From Terriglobia bacterium (GTDB lineage: Bacteria; Acidobacteriota; Terriglobia; Bryobacterales; UBA6623), in assembly GCA_009838515.1 (NCBI GenBank), contig VXRL01000031.1, forward strand, positions 100,773 to 164,772: a stretch of DNA of 64,000 nucleotides. The letters are read 5' to 3'. The notes under the pieces are model-generated. The model saw only the letters and a program-made list of their open reading frames with translations, ran no database searches and was not told where the DNA came from. Position 1 is the first letter of the stretch. Each line of letters begins with the position of its first letter. Positions 26,005 through 34,517 of the stretch are shown in pieces. A program made the translations under genes and the position numbers.

Positions 26005-27350
26005 CGTTGCAAGGAAAACGAGCGTTGGTTCTGGGGCTGGGGAAGTCGGGCCTTGCGGCCGTGCGCTTTCTCGCAGCGCGCGGTGCCATCGTGGCCGCCG
26101 CGGACGCTTGCGCGAAGAGCGAACTGGCCGCGACGGCGGCCTCGCTCGAACACTTGCCGGTACGCCTGCACTTCGGCGGGCACCCCGACGCCCTGCTGGC
26201 CGAGCAGGATCTGATCGTGCCCTCGCCTGGAGTGCCGTGGGATCTGCCCGGCTTGGTGTCCGCCCGGCAGCGGGGAGTCGCGGTGTGTGGCGAGCTCGAA
26301 CTCGCAGCTGGCGCGCTGCGCGGGCGCGTGATCGGCGTGACCGGCACTAATGGCAAGACCACGACCGTTTCGTTGATCGATCACGTGCTGCGCCGAGCGG
26401 GCGTGTCCGGCAGGCTGGCCGGAAACGTTGGCACCCCGGTGCTCGAGATCGCCGACGGCTCCCACTCCGACGACTGGCACGTGCTCGAACTGTCCAGTTT
26501 CCAGCTCCAGGCGGCCGCATCGTTCCGGTGCCATGTCGCCGCCGTGCTGAACGTTACGCCGGATCACTTGGACCGGCACCGCGACTTCGCCGACTACGCC
26601 GCTGCCAAGGCGCGCATATTGCGCAACCAGCGCTCTGGGGACACTGCAGTGTTCAACGCGTCCGATCCGCACTGTCGCGCCATGGAGCCGGCGGCGCGGG
26701 GAGCGGTGGTTCGATTCGGAATCCGCTGTGCCGAGGGCGTTGACGCGTGCGCCGCTAAGGGCCGGATTCGCTATCGGGGAGAGGACGTCGCCAAGACGGA
26801 CCTGCCGATCCGCGGCGAGCACAATCTGGAGAACGCATTGGCCGCGGTTGCAGCCTGCGCCTTGGCTGGCGTGAGCGTCGAGGTGATCGGCCGGGCGCTC
26901 AAGTCTTTCCAGCCCGTCGAGCATCGCATGGAGTTCGTCGCAACGATTCGCGGGGTCGACTACTACAACGATTCCAAGGCGACCAATGTCGCCGCCGCTG
27001 TCAAGGCGTGCGGCTCCTTCCCCCGCGGCTTGTGGGCGATCCTCGGCGGGTACGACAAGGGCTCGGACTACAGCCCGCTGGCGTCGGTCTTGCGGCGCAA
27101 TACGCGGGAGGCCCTGTTGATCGGCGAAGCCGCACCGCTGATTCGCGATCACCTGGGGGGGGCCGTTCCCGTGGTGGAGGCGCACACGCTCCGTGCCGCG
27201 CTGGATCATGCGGCAGCCCGGGCGGAACCCGGCGACACGGTGTTGCTCGCGCCGGCGTGTGCCAGCTTTGACCAGTATCCGAATTACATCCAGCGCGGGC
27301 GCGACTTCCGCCGAATCGTCGCAGGGCTTGGAGGTGGAGCATGCCGCTGA
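26001..27350 (+). CDS. murD: UDP-MurNAc-L-alanine:D-glutamate ligase
   Basis: Second Mur ligase of the stem-peptide pathway. The N-terminal domain begins KRALVLGLGKSGLAAVRFL; the P-loop TGTNGKTTTVSL lies near residue 116; NVTPDHLDRH and YYNDSKATNVAAA are central and C-terminal motifs. Length 449 is typical. Start ATG 26001 overlaps the mraY stop (ATGA), and its own 3' end overlaps ftsW by 10 bp. Confidence 0.96.
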   Translation: MTLQGKRALVLGLGKSGLAAVRFLAARGAIVAAADACAKSELAATAASLEHLPVRLHFGGHPDALLAEQDLIVPSPGVPWDLPGLVSARQRGVAVCGELELAAGALRGRVIGVTGTNGKTTTVSLIDHVLRRAGVSGRLAGNVGTPVLEIADGSHSDDWHVLELSSFQLQAAASFRCHVAAVLNVTPDHLDRHRDFADYAAAKARILRNQRSGDTAVFNASDPHCRAMEPAARGAVVRFGIRCAEGVDACAAKGRIRYRGEDVAKTDLPIRGEHNLENALAAVAACALAGVSVEVIGRALKSFQPVEHRMEFVATIRGVDYYNDSKATNVAAAVKACGSFPRGLWAILGGYDKGSDYSPLASVLRRNTREALLIGEAAPLIRDHLGGAVPVVEAHTLRAALDHAAARAEPGDTVLLAPACASFDQYPNYIQRGRDFRRIVAGLGGGACR

Positions 27351-28420
27351 TGCTTCGCTTTGATCGCGTGCTGATCTGGACGATCCTTGCGATGGTGCTC
27401 TTCGGGCTGTTGATGGTCTACAGCGCCACGGCCTCCAGCGGGGCCTCGGGTTCGGCCCATTTCGTGAAGCAGCTGGTTGCCGCCGTGATCGGGCTCGCAC
27501 TGATGTACGGTCTGATGTTCGTCAACTACCGGTCCTTGCGGGATCCTAGGGTTGTCTTCACGGTACTGGCCGTCGCCGTGCTGATGCTGGTCATAGCCGC
27601 AGGCTTGGGCACAGGGGCGAATACGCGGCGATTCCTGCGATTGGGCCCGCTTTCCCTGCAGCCATCGGAACTGGCCAAGCCCGCGATCATCCTGTACTTG
27701 GCGTATCACTTCGAGCGCTACCGGGACAAGATGCATCTCGGGCAGGCGCTGGTGAAGCCCGTTCTGGTGGTTTCCCTGCTCGCTGGCCTGATCATCGCCG
27801 GCAGGGACTTCGGCACGACGGCCTGCTTGGTGCTCTTGGCCGGCACCTTGATCTTTCTGGCTGGAGTGCCGCTCCGGTGGCTTGCTTCGGCTGCGCTGGT
27901 CGCGGCGGCGCTGCTGAGCGTGTTCGTGTTCATGGAGCCCTACCGGGTGAAGCGGCTGCTAGTGTTCCTTGAGCCGGAGGCGGACCCCCTGGGAGGTGGC
28001 TTTCAAGTCATCCAGTCCGGGATCGCCGTCGGATCGGGGGGGCTGCTGGGCAAAGGCTGGATGGCGGGCAAGCAGAAGATGGACTTCTTGCCCGAGGCGC
28101 ATTCGGACTTCATGTTCGCCATGGTTGGCGAGGAACTCGGTCTGATCGGAACGGCGCTGCTGGTGGTTGGCTTCGCGGTTATCTTGTGGCGCGGCCTGCG
28201 CGCCGCCACGAGTACTCCGGATCGCTTCGGCTTCTATTTGGCTGCTGGGGTCACGGTGATGATCGTGAGCCAAGCCATGCTCAACATGGGAGTGGTGCTG
28301 GGCATGCTCCCGACCAAGGGAATGCCGCTTCCGTTCATCAGCTACGGCGGGTCTTCGCTCTGGACGACACTCGCAGCTTCAGGCGGGTTGCTGTCCGTCA
28401 GCAGGTTGAGCCAGTCATGA
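27341..28420 (+). CDS. ftsW: SEDS peptidoglycan glycosyltransferase FtsW
   Basis: Polymerises lipid II into glycan strands at the septum together with FtsI. About ten transmembrane helices lie in 359 residues. SEDS hallmarks are visible: RFLRLGPLSLQPSELAK, GGLLGKGWMAGKQKMDFLPEAHSDFMF (the Asp of HSD is the presumed catalytic residue), and PFISYGGSSL. It overlaps murD by 10 bp and murG by ATGA. It lacks the long cytoplasmic tails of some FtsW proteins. Confidence 0.95.
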   Translation: MPLMLRFDRVLIWTILAMVLFGLLMVYSATASSGASGSAHFVKQLVAAVIGLALMYGLMFVNYRSLRDPRVVFTVLAVAVLMLVIAAGLGTGANTRRFLRLGPLSLQPSELAKPAIILYLAYHFERYRDKMHLGQALVKPVLVVSLLAGLIIAGRDFGTTACLVLLAGTLIFLAGVPLRWLASAALVAAALLSVFVFMEPYRVKRLLVFLEPEADPLGGGFQVIQSGIAVGSGGLLGKGWMAGKQKMDFLPEAHSDFMFAMVGEELGLIGTALLVVGFAVILWRGLRAATSTPDRFGFYLAAGVTVMIVSQAMLNMGVVLGMLPTKGMPLPFISYGGSSLWTTLAASGGLLSVSRLSQS

Positions 28421-29523
28421 CGAGGGCCACGACAGAGCACTGCGTGCTGATCGCCGCCGGAGGCACCGGCGGCCACGTCATTCCGGGCTTGGAAGTGGCC
28501 AAAGAGCTCCGCCAGCGGGGATGGCTGTGCGTGTTCGTCGGCACTGCCCGCGGCTTCGAGAATCGGCTGGTCCCGGCCGCCGGATTCGACCTGCGGCACG
28601 TGCCTGCGGGAGCGTTGAACCGCGTGTCGCTGCGTCGGCGCATGACCACGTTGCTGCTGTTGCCGGCCGCGTTCTCCGTAGCGGCGGGCTTGGTCTTCAG
28701 GTACCGGCCTGCGGCCGCCCTCAGCTTGGGCGGCTACGCGGCCGGCCCCTTGGTGCTGGCCAGTGCATTGCTGGACGTGCCGCTTGTCCTGCTCGAGCCC
28801 AATGCCCGGCCCGGTCTGGCCAATCGCCTCGCGGCACTGGTAGCGCGACGGGCGCTGGTATGCCACCCAGGGGCGGCGAAGAGATTCCGATCCGCGTCCT
28901 GCCAGCTGGCGAGACTGCCGGTACGCAAGGAATTCTTTGAAGCACCTGCAAAGGTGCCGGGCGAGCCCTTTACAGTGCTGATTCTGGGCGGCAGCCAAGG
29001 CGCGGTTCGTCTGAACGAAGCCGCCTTGGAAGCGGTCCGGATCTGGCGTGACGAGGGCCAGCGGTGCCCACGCCTGTTGCACCAGACCGGCGAACGAGAC
29101 GCGGAAGAGGTCTCGGCCGCCTATCGCGAAGCTGGCGTTGAGGCCGAAGCAGCGGCCTTCTTCGACAACATGCCGCGGCTGTTCTCTCAGGCAGATCTCG
29201 TGATCTGCCGGGCTGGCGCGTCGGTCATTGCCGAGCTGTGCGCCGCCAGCAAGCCGGCGGTGCTCGTACCGTTTCCGTTCGCGGCGGACAACCACCAGCG
29301 GGCGAACGGGGCCGCGATCGCCGACGCAGGCGGCGCCCTGTTGTGCGACGACTCGGAATGGACCGGCGAACGCATGGTCCGCGAGATCGACGCCCTTTCG
29401 GCAGATCCTGGCCGCTTGCAGCGTATGTCCCGCGCACTTGCCGAGCTGTCTCCAAGGGGAGCGGCCGAGGACGCGGCCGACGCGGTCGCGCAGGCCGCCG
29501 CGCGATCAGGAGGACTGAACTAG
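28417..29523 (+). CDS. murG: UDP-GlcNAc:lipid I N-acetylglucosaminyltransferase
   Basis: GT-B fold enzyme at the cytoplasmic face of the inner membrane converting lipid I to lipid II. Motifs are AAGGTGGHVIPGLEVAKEL at the N-terminus, ILGGSQGAVRLNEA, DLVICRAGASVIAELCA and PFPFAADNHQRANG. Length 368 is typical. Start ATG 28417 shares bases with the ftsW stop codon; the long upstream open frame lies within ftsW and is discarded. Confidence 0.96.
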   Translation: MTRATTEHCVLIAAGGTGGHVIPGLEVAKELRQRGWLCVFVGTARGFENRLVPAAGFDLRHVPAGALNRVSLRRRMTTLLLLPAAFSVAAGLVFRYRPAAALSLGGYAAGPLVLASALLDVPLVLLEPNARPGLANRLAALVARRALVCHPGAAKRFRSASCQLARLPVRKEFFEAPAKVPGEPFTVLILGGSQGAVRLNEAALEAVRIWRDEGQRCPRLLHQTGERDAEEVSAAYREAGVEAEAAAFFDNMPRLFSQADLVICRAGASVIAELCAASKPAVLVPFPFAADNHQRANGAAIADAGGALLCDDSEWTGERMVREIDALSADPGRLQRMSRALAELSPRGAAEDAADAVAQAAARSGGLN

Positions 29524-29525
29524 CG

Positions 29526-30974
29526 ATGCCCTTCAACAAGGATGCGTTCCAGCAGAGGCGGCTGCATTTCATCGGCATCGGCGGAATTGGCATGAGCGGG
29601 ATCGCCGAAATCCTGCTTAACCTCGGCTACACCGTGACCGGCTCGGATCTGCGCGAGTCGCCGATCGTGAGCCGGCTGCGCGAGCTGGGAGCCACGATCT
29701 GGGTGGGGCACAGCGCCGACCAGGTCGGCGAGGCCGAGGCTGTGGTGACCAGCTCTGCCATTCCGGCCAACAATCCTGAATTGGCCGAAGCGCGCCGCCG
29801 GAGGCTTCCAGTGATTGCCCGGGGCGAGCTGCTGGCCGAGCTGATGCGGGTGAAGTACGGCATTGCGGTGGCGGGCAGCCATGGCAAGACCAGCACGTCG
29901 TCGATTTGCGCGGCGATTCTGGGCGCAGGCGGCATGGATCCCACGGTCGTGATCGGCGGTCGGGTTGCCTCGATTGGCTCCAGCGCGCGCCTCGGCCAAG
30001 GCGACTACCTGTTGGTCGAAGCCGACGAGTCCGACGGCTCCTTCTTGGCGCTTAATCCGATCATCGGCATCATCACCAACATTGATCGCGAGCACATGGA
30101 TCACTACGGCACTGACGAGGATCTGCTCAAGGCCTTCGAGGCTTTCGGGAACAACGCGCCTTTCTACGGTGCCGTGATCGTCTGCTCGGACGACCCGCGT
30201 GCTCGCTATGTCGCCGAGCGCCTTCGGAGACGCTGCGTGACCTACGGTCTGCGCGAAGTCTCTCCGACGGCAGATGTCGTGGCCGATCAGGTCGAGCTTG
30301 GCAACGGCCAGGTCTCATTCCATCTCGAGCGGGAAGGCCGGAGCCTCGGCCGATTCCGTGTTCGCGGCGTGGGCTTGCACACAGTGCGCAACGCCACGGC
30401 CGCAATCGCGGTCGGTCTCGAATTGGGGCTTTCACCCGATCAGGTTCGCGCCGGGCTCGACGACTTTCGCGGTGTCGACCGGCGCTTCCAGACGCGTGGT
30501 GTCGAACGCGGCATTGCGGTTATCGATGACTACGGACACCATCCCACCGAAATCCGGGCGACCCTTGCAGCGGCCGCCTCGTGCGGATTCGGCTTGGTGA
30601 ACGTGATATTTCAGCCGCACCGCTACAGCCGCACAGAAGACCTCGCCGCCGATTTCGCCGAGTGTTTCGGCCAAGCGGACCGACTCTGGGTGGTCGACAT
30701 CTACGCCGCCGGCGAAGATCCCATTCCCGGGGTGTCGAGTCCCTGGCTGGTGGGCGAGATCCTGCGAGCCGGGCATCGCTGCGTCGACTACTGTCCCACC
30801 ATGGAGGACGCTGTCGATCGAGCGCTCGCCACCGTCAGGTCGGGCGAAGCGCTCATCACGTTCGGCGCCGGAAACGTCTGGATGGCCGGCGAGGAAATGT
30901 TGAAACGGCTCCGCGGCAAGGACAGTGAGAAGGGTTCGGGCTTTCGCCTCTCTCGGGCGCGGGGAAGGGATTGA
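29526..30974 (+). CDS. murC: UDP-N-acetylmuramate:L-alanine ligase
   Basis: First Mur ligase, adding L-Ala to UDP-MurNAc. The N-terminal Rossmann loop FIGIGGIGMSGIAEIL, the P-loop AGSHGKTSTSS near residue 118, LVEADESDGSFL, and IDDYGHHPTEI plus FQPHRYSRT are all family hallmarks. Start ATG 29526 is two bases after the murG stop; an open frame from 29238 lies within murG and is rejected. In many bacteria murB and ddl follow; here ftsQ follows directly. Confidence 0.96.
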   Translation: MPFNKDAFQQRRLHFIGIGGIGMSGIAEILLNLGYTVTGSDLRESPIVSRLRELGATIWVGHSADQVGEAEAVVTSSAIPANNPELAEARRRRLPVIARGELLAELMRVKYGIAVAGSHGKTSTSSICAAILGAGGMDPTVVIGGRVASIGSSARLGQGDYLLVEADESDGSFLALNPIIGIITNIDREHMDHYGTDEDLLKAFEAFGNNAPFYGAVIVCSDDPRARYVAERLRRRCVTYGLREVSPTADVVADQVELGNGQVSFHLEREGRSLGRFRVRGVGLHTVRNATAAIAVGLELGLSPDQVRAGLDDFRGVDRRFQTRGVERGIAVIDDYGHHPTEIRATLAAAASCGFGLVNVIFQPHRYSRTEDLAADFAECFGQADRLWVVDIYAAGEDPIPGVSSPWLVGEILRAGHRCVDYCPTMEDAVDRALATVRSGEALITFGAGNVWMAGEEMLKRLRGKDSEKGSGFRLSRARGRD

Positions 30975-30976
30975 TC

Positions 30977-31837
30977 GTGAAGAATCAAGTGAGCAGCAAG
31001 GCTAAGCCGGCCAAGACTTCAAGACTGAGCCAGGTCCTGCTGGCAGCGCGCGGCGACAGCGGCTCGCAGCCTGGCGCGCGATACAAGCGTGCCGTGTTGC
31101 TTTCGGGTTTCCTGTTGGCAGTGCTGGGTGTCTCTTGGTGGCAAGCACAGGAGGCTGTCCTGCGGGCCGCAGTCTTTCGGCTTTCCCCGGACGGGTCGTG
31201 GTTGACGGTCGACGGGGTTGAGACCGGAGACGAATCCGAAGTGGCGGCCGTTTTCGAACCTGACAACGGCCAGAGCTTGGCCTCGGTGGACGTTGCCGAG
31301 CGGCGTCAGCAGTTGCTGGCCATCCAGTGGGTCAAAGAGGCCCGCGTTTCCAAGGTCTGGCCAAATACAGTCCGAGTTGCCGTGCGCGAGCGCGCGCCGA
31401 TGGCACTGGTGCCGCTAGCCGGCGGCGAAGCGGTCCGCATGATCGATGCGGACGGCATACTGCTGGAGTACCGCAGCTCAGGCAACGATGGCCTTCCTAT
31501 AATGACTGGCGTTGACGCGGAGATGGACTTGAGGGCGCGCCAGGATCGCGTCAAGCTTTTCATGGCAGTGATGGACGCCTGCAGCGTGCAGCGTTTCAGC
31601 GAGCGGGTGTCGGAGATCAATGTCGCTGACTTGGAAAACGCCTTAGTCCTTGCCAAGCACGAGGGTCGACTGGTCAGGCTCGAAATGGGCAACGACCACC
31701 TGCGCCACCGCGTGGAAATGTTCCTCAACGGCGTCGACAGCTGGCAGTCCGCTCTCGGCCCATTTAAGTCGGTCAACTTGCGCTTGGAGGGTCAGATTCC
31801 CGTGGTGCTCGATATCGGCGGAGACAGACCGTCATGA
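30977..31837 (+). CDS. ftsQ: cell division protein FtsQ/DivIB
   Basis: Bitopic divisome protein. A basic cytoplasmic tail (about residues 1-35) precedes one transmembrane helix (about 36-55, AVLLSGFLLAVLGVSWW), then a POTRA-like domain (about 60-145, ending in WVKEARVSKVWPNTVRVAVRER, the usual POTRA end) and a beta domain (IMTGVDAEMD onward). Start choice: GTG 30977 has AAGGGA at good distance, while an in-frame TTG at 30971 overlaps murC but lacks a ribosome site. Length 286. It overlaps ftsA by ATGA. Confidence 0.88.
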   Translation: MKNQVSSKAKPAKTSRLSQVLLAARGDSGSQPGARYKRAVLLSGFLLAVLGVSWWQAQEAVLRAAVFRLSPDGSWLTVDGVETGDESEVAAVFEPDNGQSLASVDVAERRQQLLAIQWVKEARVSKVWPNTVRVAVRERAPMALVPLAGGEAVRMIDADGILLEYRSSGNDGLPIMTGVDAEMDLRARQDRVKLFMAVMDACSVQRFSERVSEINVADLENALVLAKHEGRLVRLEMGNDHLRHRVEMFLNGVDSWQSALGPFKSVNLRLEGQIPVVLDIGGDRPS

Positions 31838-33069
31838 CAGACAAACCGAACACTTTCGTAGGCCTCGACATGAGCGGGGCGCTGACCCGCTGCTTGGTTG
31901 CCGTGGCCGACGGGGAGCAGCTGAGGTACTTGAGTTGCGGAGTGATGCCTCCGGTGCGCTGGGACGACAGCGAAGCAACGACCAACGACGCTACTGCGGA
32001 GTCCGTATACGAGGTGATCCGCGAGGCTGAGGAGAGCGGCGGAGCCACCATCGTCTCGGCGGTGGTAGGCATCGGCGCTGCGGGAGTCGCCAGTCAGTTG
32101 GTCCATACGGGCATCACGTTGGCGTCCTGCGAGATCGAGATCGGGCCGCTTGACGTTCAGGCCGTGCTCGCGAAGGCCGAACAGGGCTTGGCCTACAGTG
32201 GCACGACAGCCCTGCAACTTGTCCCGCTGGAGTTCGCCGCAGGTCAGTGCAGTGGCCTGCGCGACCCGATCGGCTATCCGGCCAGTCGGCTTGAGGCCTT
32301 CGTGCGGATCGTGTCTGTGCGCAAGAGCGACCACGACAGCATCACCGCGATGGTGAATGAGGCCGGTGTAGGCGTCAAGGACACCGTCTTGGGCGGGTTT
32401 GCAGCCGCCCTTGGCACGCTTACGCAAGCAGAAATGGGCGAAGGCGTAGCCCATATCGACTTCGGCAAAGCTGCCAGCAGTCTGACGGTCTACAGGCGGG
32501 GCTGCTTGCGGCTGGCCATTGGACTGCCCATCGGGCGGGACGACCTGTTGGAAGACATCGCTCGGTCACTCAAGACGTCCACTTCGGTGGCGTCGTCACT
32601 GATCACCGATTTTGGCCGGATCGAGTTCGATCTTGGGCAGGACGGGGCGTCGGTTTTCGTGCCCGGGTCCGACCCGCAAGACCCGGTGGGCTCCGGAGCG
32701 ATGCGCTCGTGCAAATTGGTGAACGAGATCATCACCCGGCGTGTAAATGACTGCCTCGAGATGGCGCACGGGGAGATCAGAGAGATTGCCGCGCAAGGCG
32801 ATTTCGTACGCTCTGTCGTGCTCACCGGCGACATTGCAGCGCTTCCCGGAATCCTAGAAAAGGCGAGGAGCGTGTTGTGCGTGGACGCTCGCGTTGGCCT
32901 GCCGTCCAAGCTGCACGACCTTCCGCCGACTCTGCAACACCCTGGCTGGGCTTGCGCCGTCGGCGCGGTTTCGTACGCACACCAACTTGCGTACTGGCAA
33001 CAGAGGAACACACACAAGCAGGAGCGGCTTGCTAGCAGCGGCCTGCGACAGGAGGAGGTAATACCATGA
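31834..33069 (+). CDS. ftsA: cell division protein FtsA, divergent nucleotide motifs
   Basis: Actin-like protein that normally tethers FtsZ to the membrane and activates septal synthesis. Position between ftsQ and ftsZ and the overall fold pattern (411 residues, SHS2-like 1C region about 85-165 with VRIVSVRKSDHDSITAMVNEAGV) support the call. The nucleotide motifs are eroded: phosphate-1 reads VGLDMSGALTR instead of DxGTxx, phosphate-2 reads DFGKAASSL instead of DIGGGTTD, and the adenosine motif reads VLTGDIAALPG. The C-terminus (RLASSGLRQEEVIP) is not an obvious amphipathic membrane helix. It may bind ATP weakly or not at all. ATGA overlaps occur on both sides. Confidence 0.82.
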   Translation: MTDKPNTFVGLDMSGALTRCLVAVADGEQLRYLSCGVMPPVRWDDSEATTNDATAESVYEVIREAEESGGATIVSAVVGIGAAGVASQLVHTGITLASCEIEIGPLDVQAVLAKAEQGLAYSGTTALQLVPLEFAAGQCSGLRDPIGYPASRLEAFVRIVSVRKSDHDSITAMVNEAGVGVKDTVLGGFAAALGTLTQAEMGEGVAHIDFGKAASSLTVYRRGCLRLAIGLPIGRDDLLEDIARSLKTSTSVASSLITDFGRIEFDLGQDGASVFVPGSDPQDPVGSGAMRSCKLVNEIITRRVNDCLEMAHGEIREIAAQGDFVRSVVLTGDIAALPGILEKARSVLCVDARVGLPSKLHDLPPTLQHPGWACAVGAVSYAHQLAYWQQRNTHKQERLASSGLRQEEVIP

Positions 33070-34445
33070 CTGACATACGCGAACCGCTATCGATCACACT
33101 CGAACCAGTCGAATCCGACGCGAAACCGGCTGTTGAGCAAGCGAAATTCGTCCGCGGCCACGCGTCCACCAACGCGATCTGCATCAAGGTGGTTGGCATC
33201 GGCGGCTGTGGGGGGAACATCCTCAACACCCTGATCTCCAACGGACTCGACGAAGTCGATTTCATCGCCGTCAACACCGATGCGCAGGCCTTGCAGATCT
33301 GCGATGCGCGCACCAAGCTGCAGATCGGCGAGCGCACGACCCAAGGCCATGGCACAGGCTCGAATCCAGAGGTGGGAAAGCAGTCCGCCTTGGAGAACAC
33401 GGAGGAGCTCACCGAACTGCTCAGCGACGCCGACATGGTCTTCGTCATTGTTGGCTTGGGCGGTGGCACGGGAACGGGCGCGACGCCCGTGATCGCATCA
33501 CTGGCTAAGCAACTCGGCGCACTGACAGTGGCCGCCGCGATCAAACCGTTCGGTTTCGAGGGCTCGCGCCGTGCTCGCATCGCGGACCAAGGCTTGGACA
33601 AGCTGGTCGAGACCGTGGACACTACCATCGTCATCCAGAACGAGCAGCTATTGGGTCAGCTCGAGTCCGGCACGGGTTTCTTCGAGGGCTTTCAAGTGGC
33701 TCACCAAATAGTTTCCAACACGCTCCAAGGCTTAACGTCCGTTCTGAGCAAGCGGGGCATCATCAACACCGACTTCGCCGACGTTAGGGCGGTACTCGAG
33801 GACTCTGGCGTAGCGATCGTCGGCACTGCCCAGCGCAGCGGGCGCGATGCCGCGACGCAGGCGGCTCGCGATGCAATCGCAAGTCCTGTCATGGAAGTTG
33901 ACGGCTTGTCTCAAGCACGCAAGGTGCTCGTGAACATCGCCGGTTCGACCAAGTTCGGCATGCAAGATGCCACCGAGGCACTGCATCTCATCCAGCGCGA
34001 GGTTTCTTCGGAAGCGGAGTTGATCATCGGCGTCGTTCAGGATAACTCGATGGGGGACTTGGTCGCGGTGATGGTGATCGCATCCGGCTTCGCGCAGGAA
34101 GGCCGACAACTCCCCTTTGAGGACGACGTCCAGGCGAAGGTCCTGTCCGACACACGTACCGGCTCTTCATGGAATTCCGAACGAGCTACCGAACTGTTCA
34201 GAGACGATCCGTTGCCGGAGATGGCTCCCGAGGCCTCGGTGCACGACCTCGAGTATGTGTCGGGGGCGGAAACGCCTGTAGGTGACGAGCCTGGCGTGCG
34301 GCGGCAAGTGGCGGCTAGCGGCCTCAGCGGGAGTACCGATGAACTGCCGGAATTGGTTCCTCCGGCCACCGTGGCGGCTGAAGAAGCTGACAAAGAGCGC
34401 AAAGTGCGCTCCGGATTTTTTGGCCGGCGGTCGATCTTTCGCTAG
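33066..34445 (+). CDS. ftsZ: cell division GTPase FtsZ
   Basis: Tubulin-like GTPase forming the Z-ring. It has an N-terminal extension of about 40 residues, then GIGGCGGNILNTLI, the tubulin signature VGLGGGTGTGATPV near residue 130, and the T7 loop NTDFADVRAVL near 234 with both catalytic Asp. The globular core ends near residue 350 (AVMVIASGF), followed by a variable linker of about 85 residues. The final tail, RSGFFGRRSIFR, is basic and aromatic and does not match the usual D(I/V)PxFLR conserved C-terminal peptide. Last gene of the dcw operon; AGGAGG-rich ribosome site (GACAGGAGGTAATACC) inside ftsA's end. Confidence 0.96.
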   Translation: MTDIREPLSITLEPVESDAKPAVEQAKFVRGHASTNAICIKVVGIGGCGGNILNTLISNGLDEVDFIAVNTDAQALQICDARTKLQIGERTTQGHGTGSNPEVGKQSALENTEELTELLSDADMVFVIVGLGGGTGTGATPVIASLAKQLGALTVAAAIKPFGFEGSRRARIADQGLDKLVETVDTTIVIQNEQLLGQLESGTGFFEGFQVAHQIVSNTLQGLTSVLSKRGIINTDFADVRAVLEDSGVAIVGTAQRSGRDAATQAARDAIASPVMEVDGLSQARKVLVNIAGSTKFGMQDATEALHLIQREVSSEAELIIGVVQDNSMGDLVAVMVIASGFAQEGRQLPFEDDVQAKVLSDTRTGSSWNSERATELFRDDPLPEMAPEASVHDLEYVSGAETPVGDEPGVRRQVAASGLSGSTDELPELVPPATVAAEEADKERKVRSGFFGRRSIFR

Positions 34446-34469
34446 GTGCTGGCGGCAACCGACGCGGGC

Positions 34470-34491
34470 GGCCCTGTCCGTAGGACGGGCC
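34470..34491 (+). terminator. hairpin after ftsZ, possible end of the dcw operon
   Basis: GGCCC-T-GTCC, loop GTA, GGAC-GGGCC pairs nine GC-rich positions with one bulged T, 25 bp after the ftsZ stop. No U-tract follows, so it may act only as a weak or factor-assisted terminator or as a 3' end stabiliser. Confidence 0.5.
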
Positions 34492-34504
34492 GTCGCCGAG
34501 GTGC

Positions 34505-34510
34505 TATAAC
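34505..34510 (+). promoter_or_regulatory. -10 element TATAAC of a probable leaderless promoter
   Basis: TATAAC lies exactly 7 bases ahead of ATG 34518 in an otherwise GC-rich gap. No Shine-Dalgarno is present between them, which fits leaderless translation. The -35 region overlaps the hairpin after ftsZ. Confidence 0.55.
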
Positions 34511-34517
34511 GGTCTAC

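Noticed and set aside
25899..27500. A 533-codon open frame on the - strand opposite mraY, murD and ftsW
   Set aside because: The + strand genes are certain; the antisense frame has no protein-like pattern.
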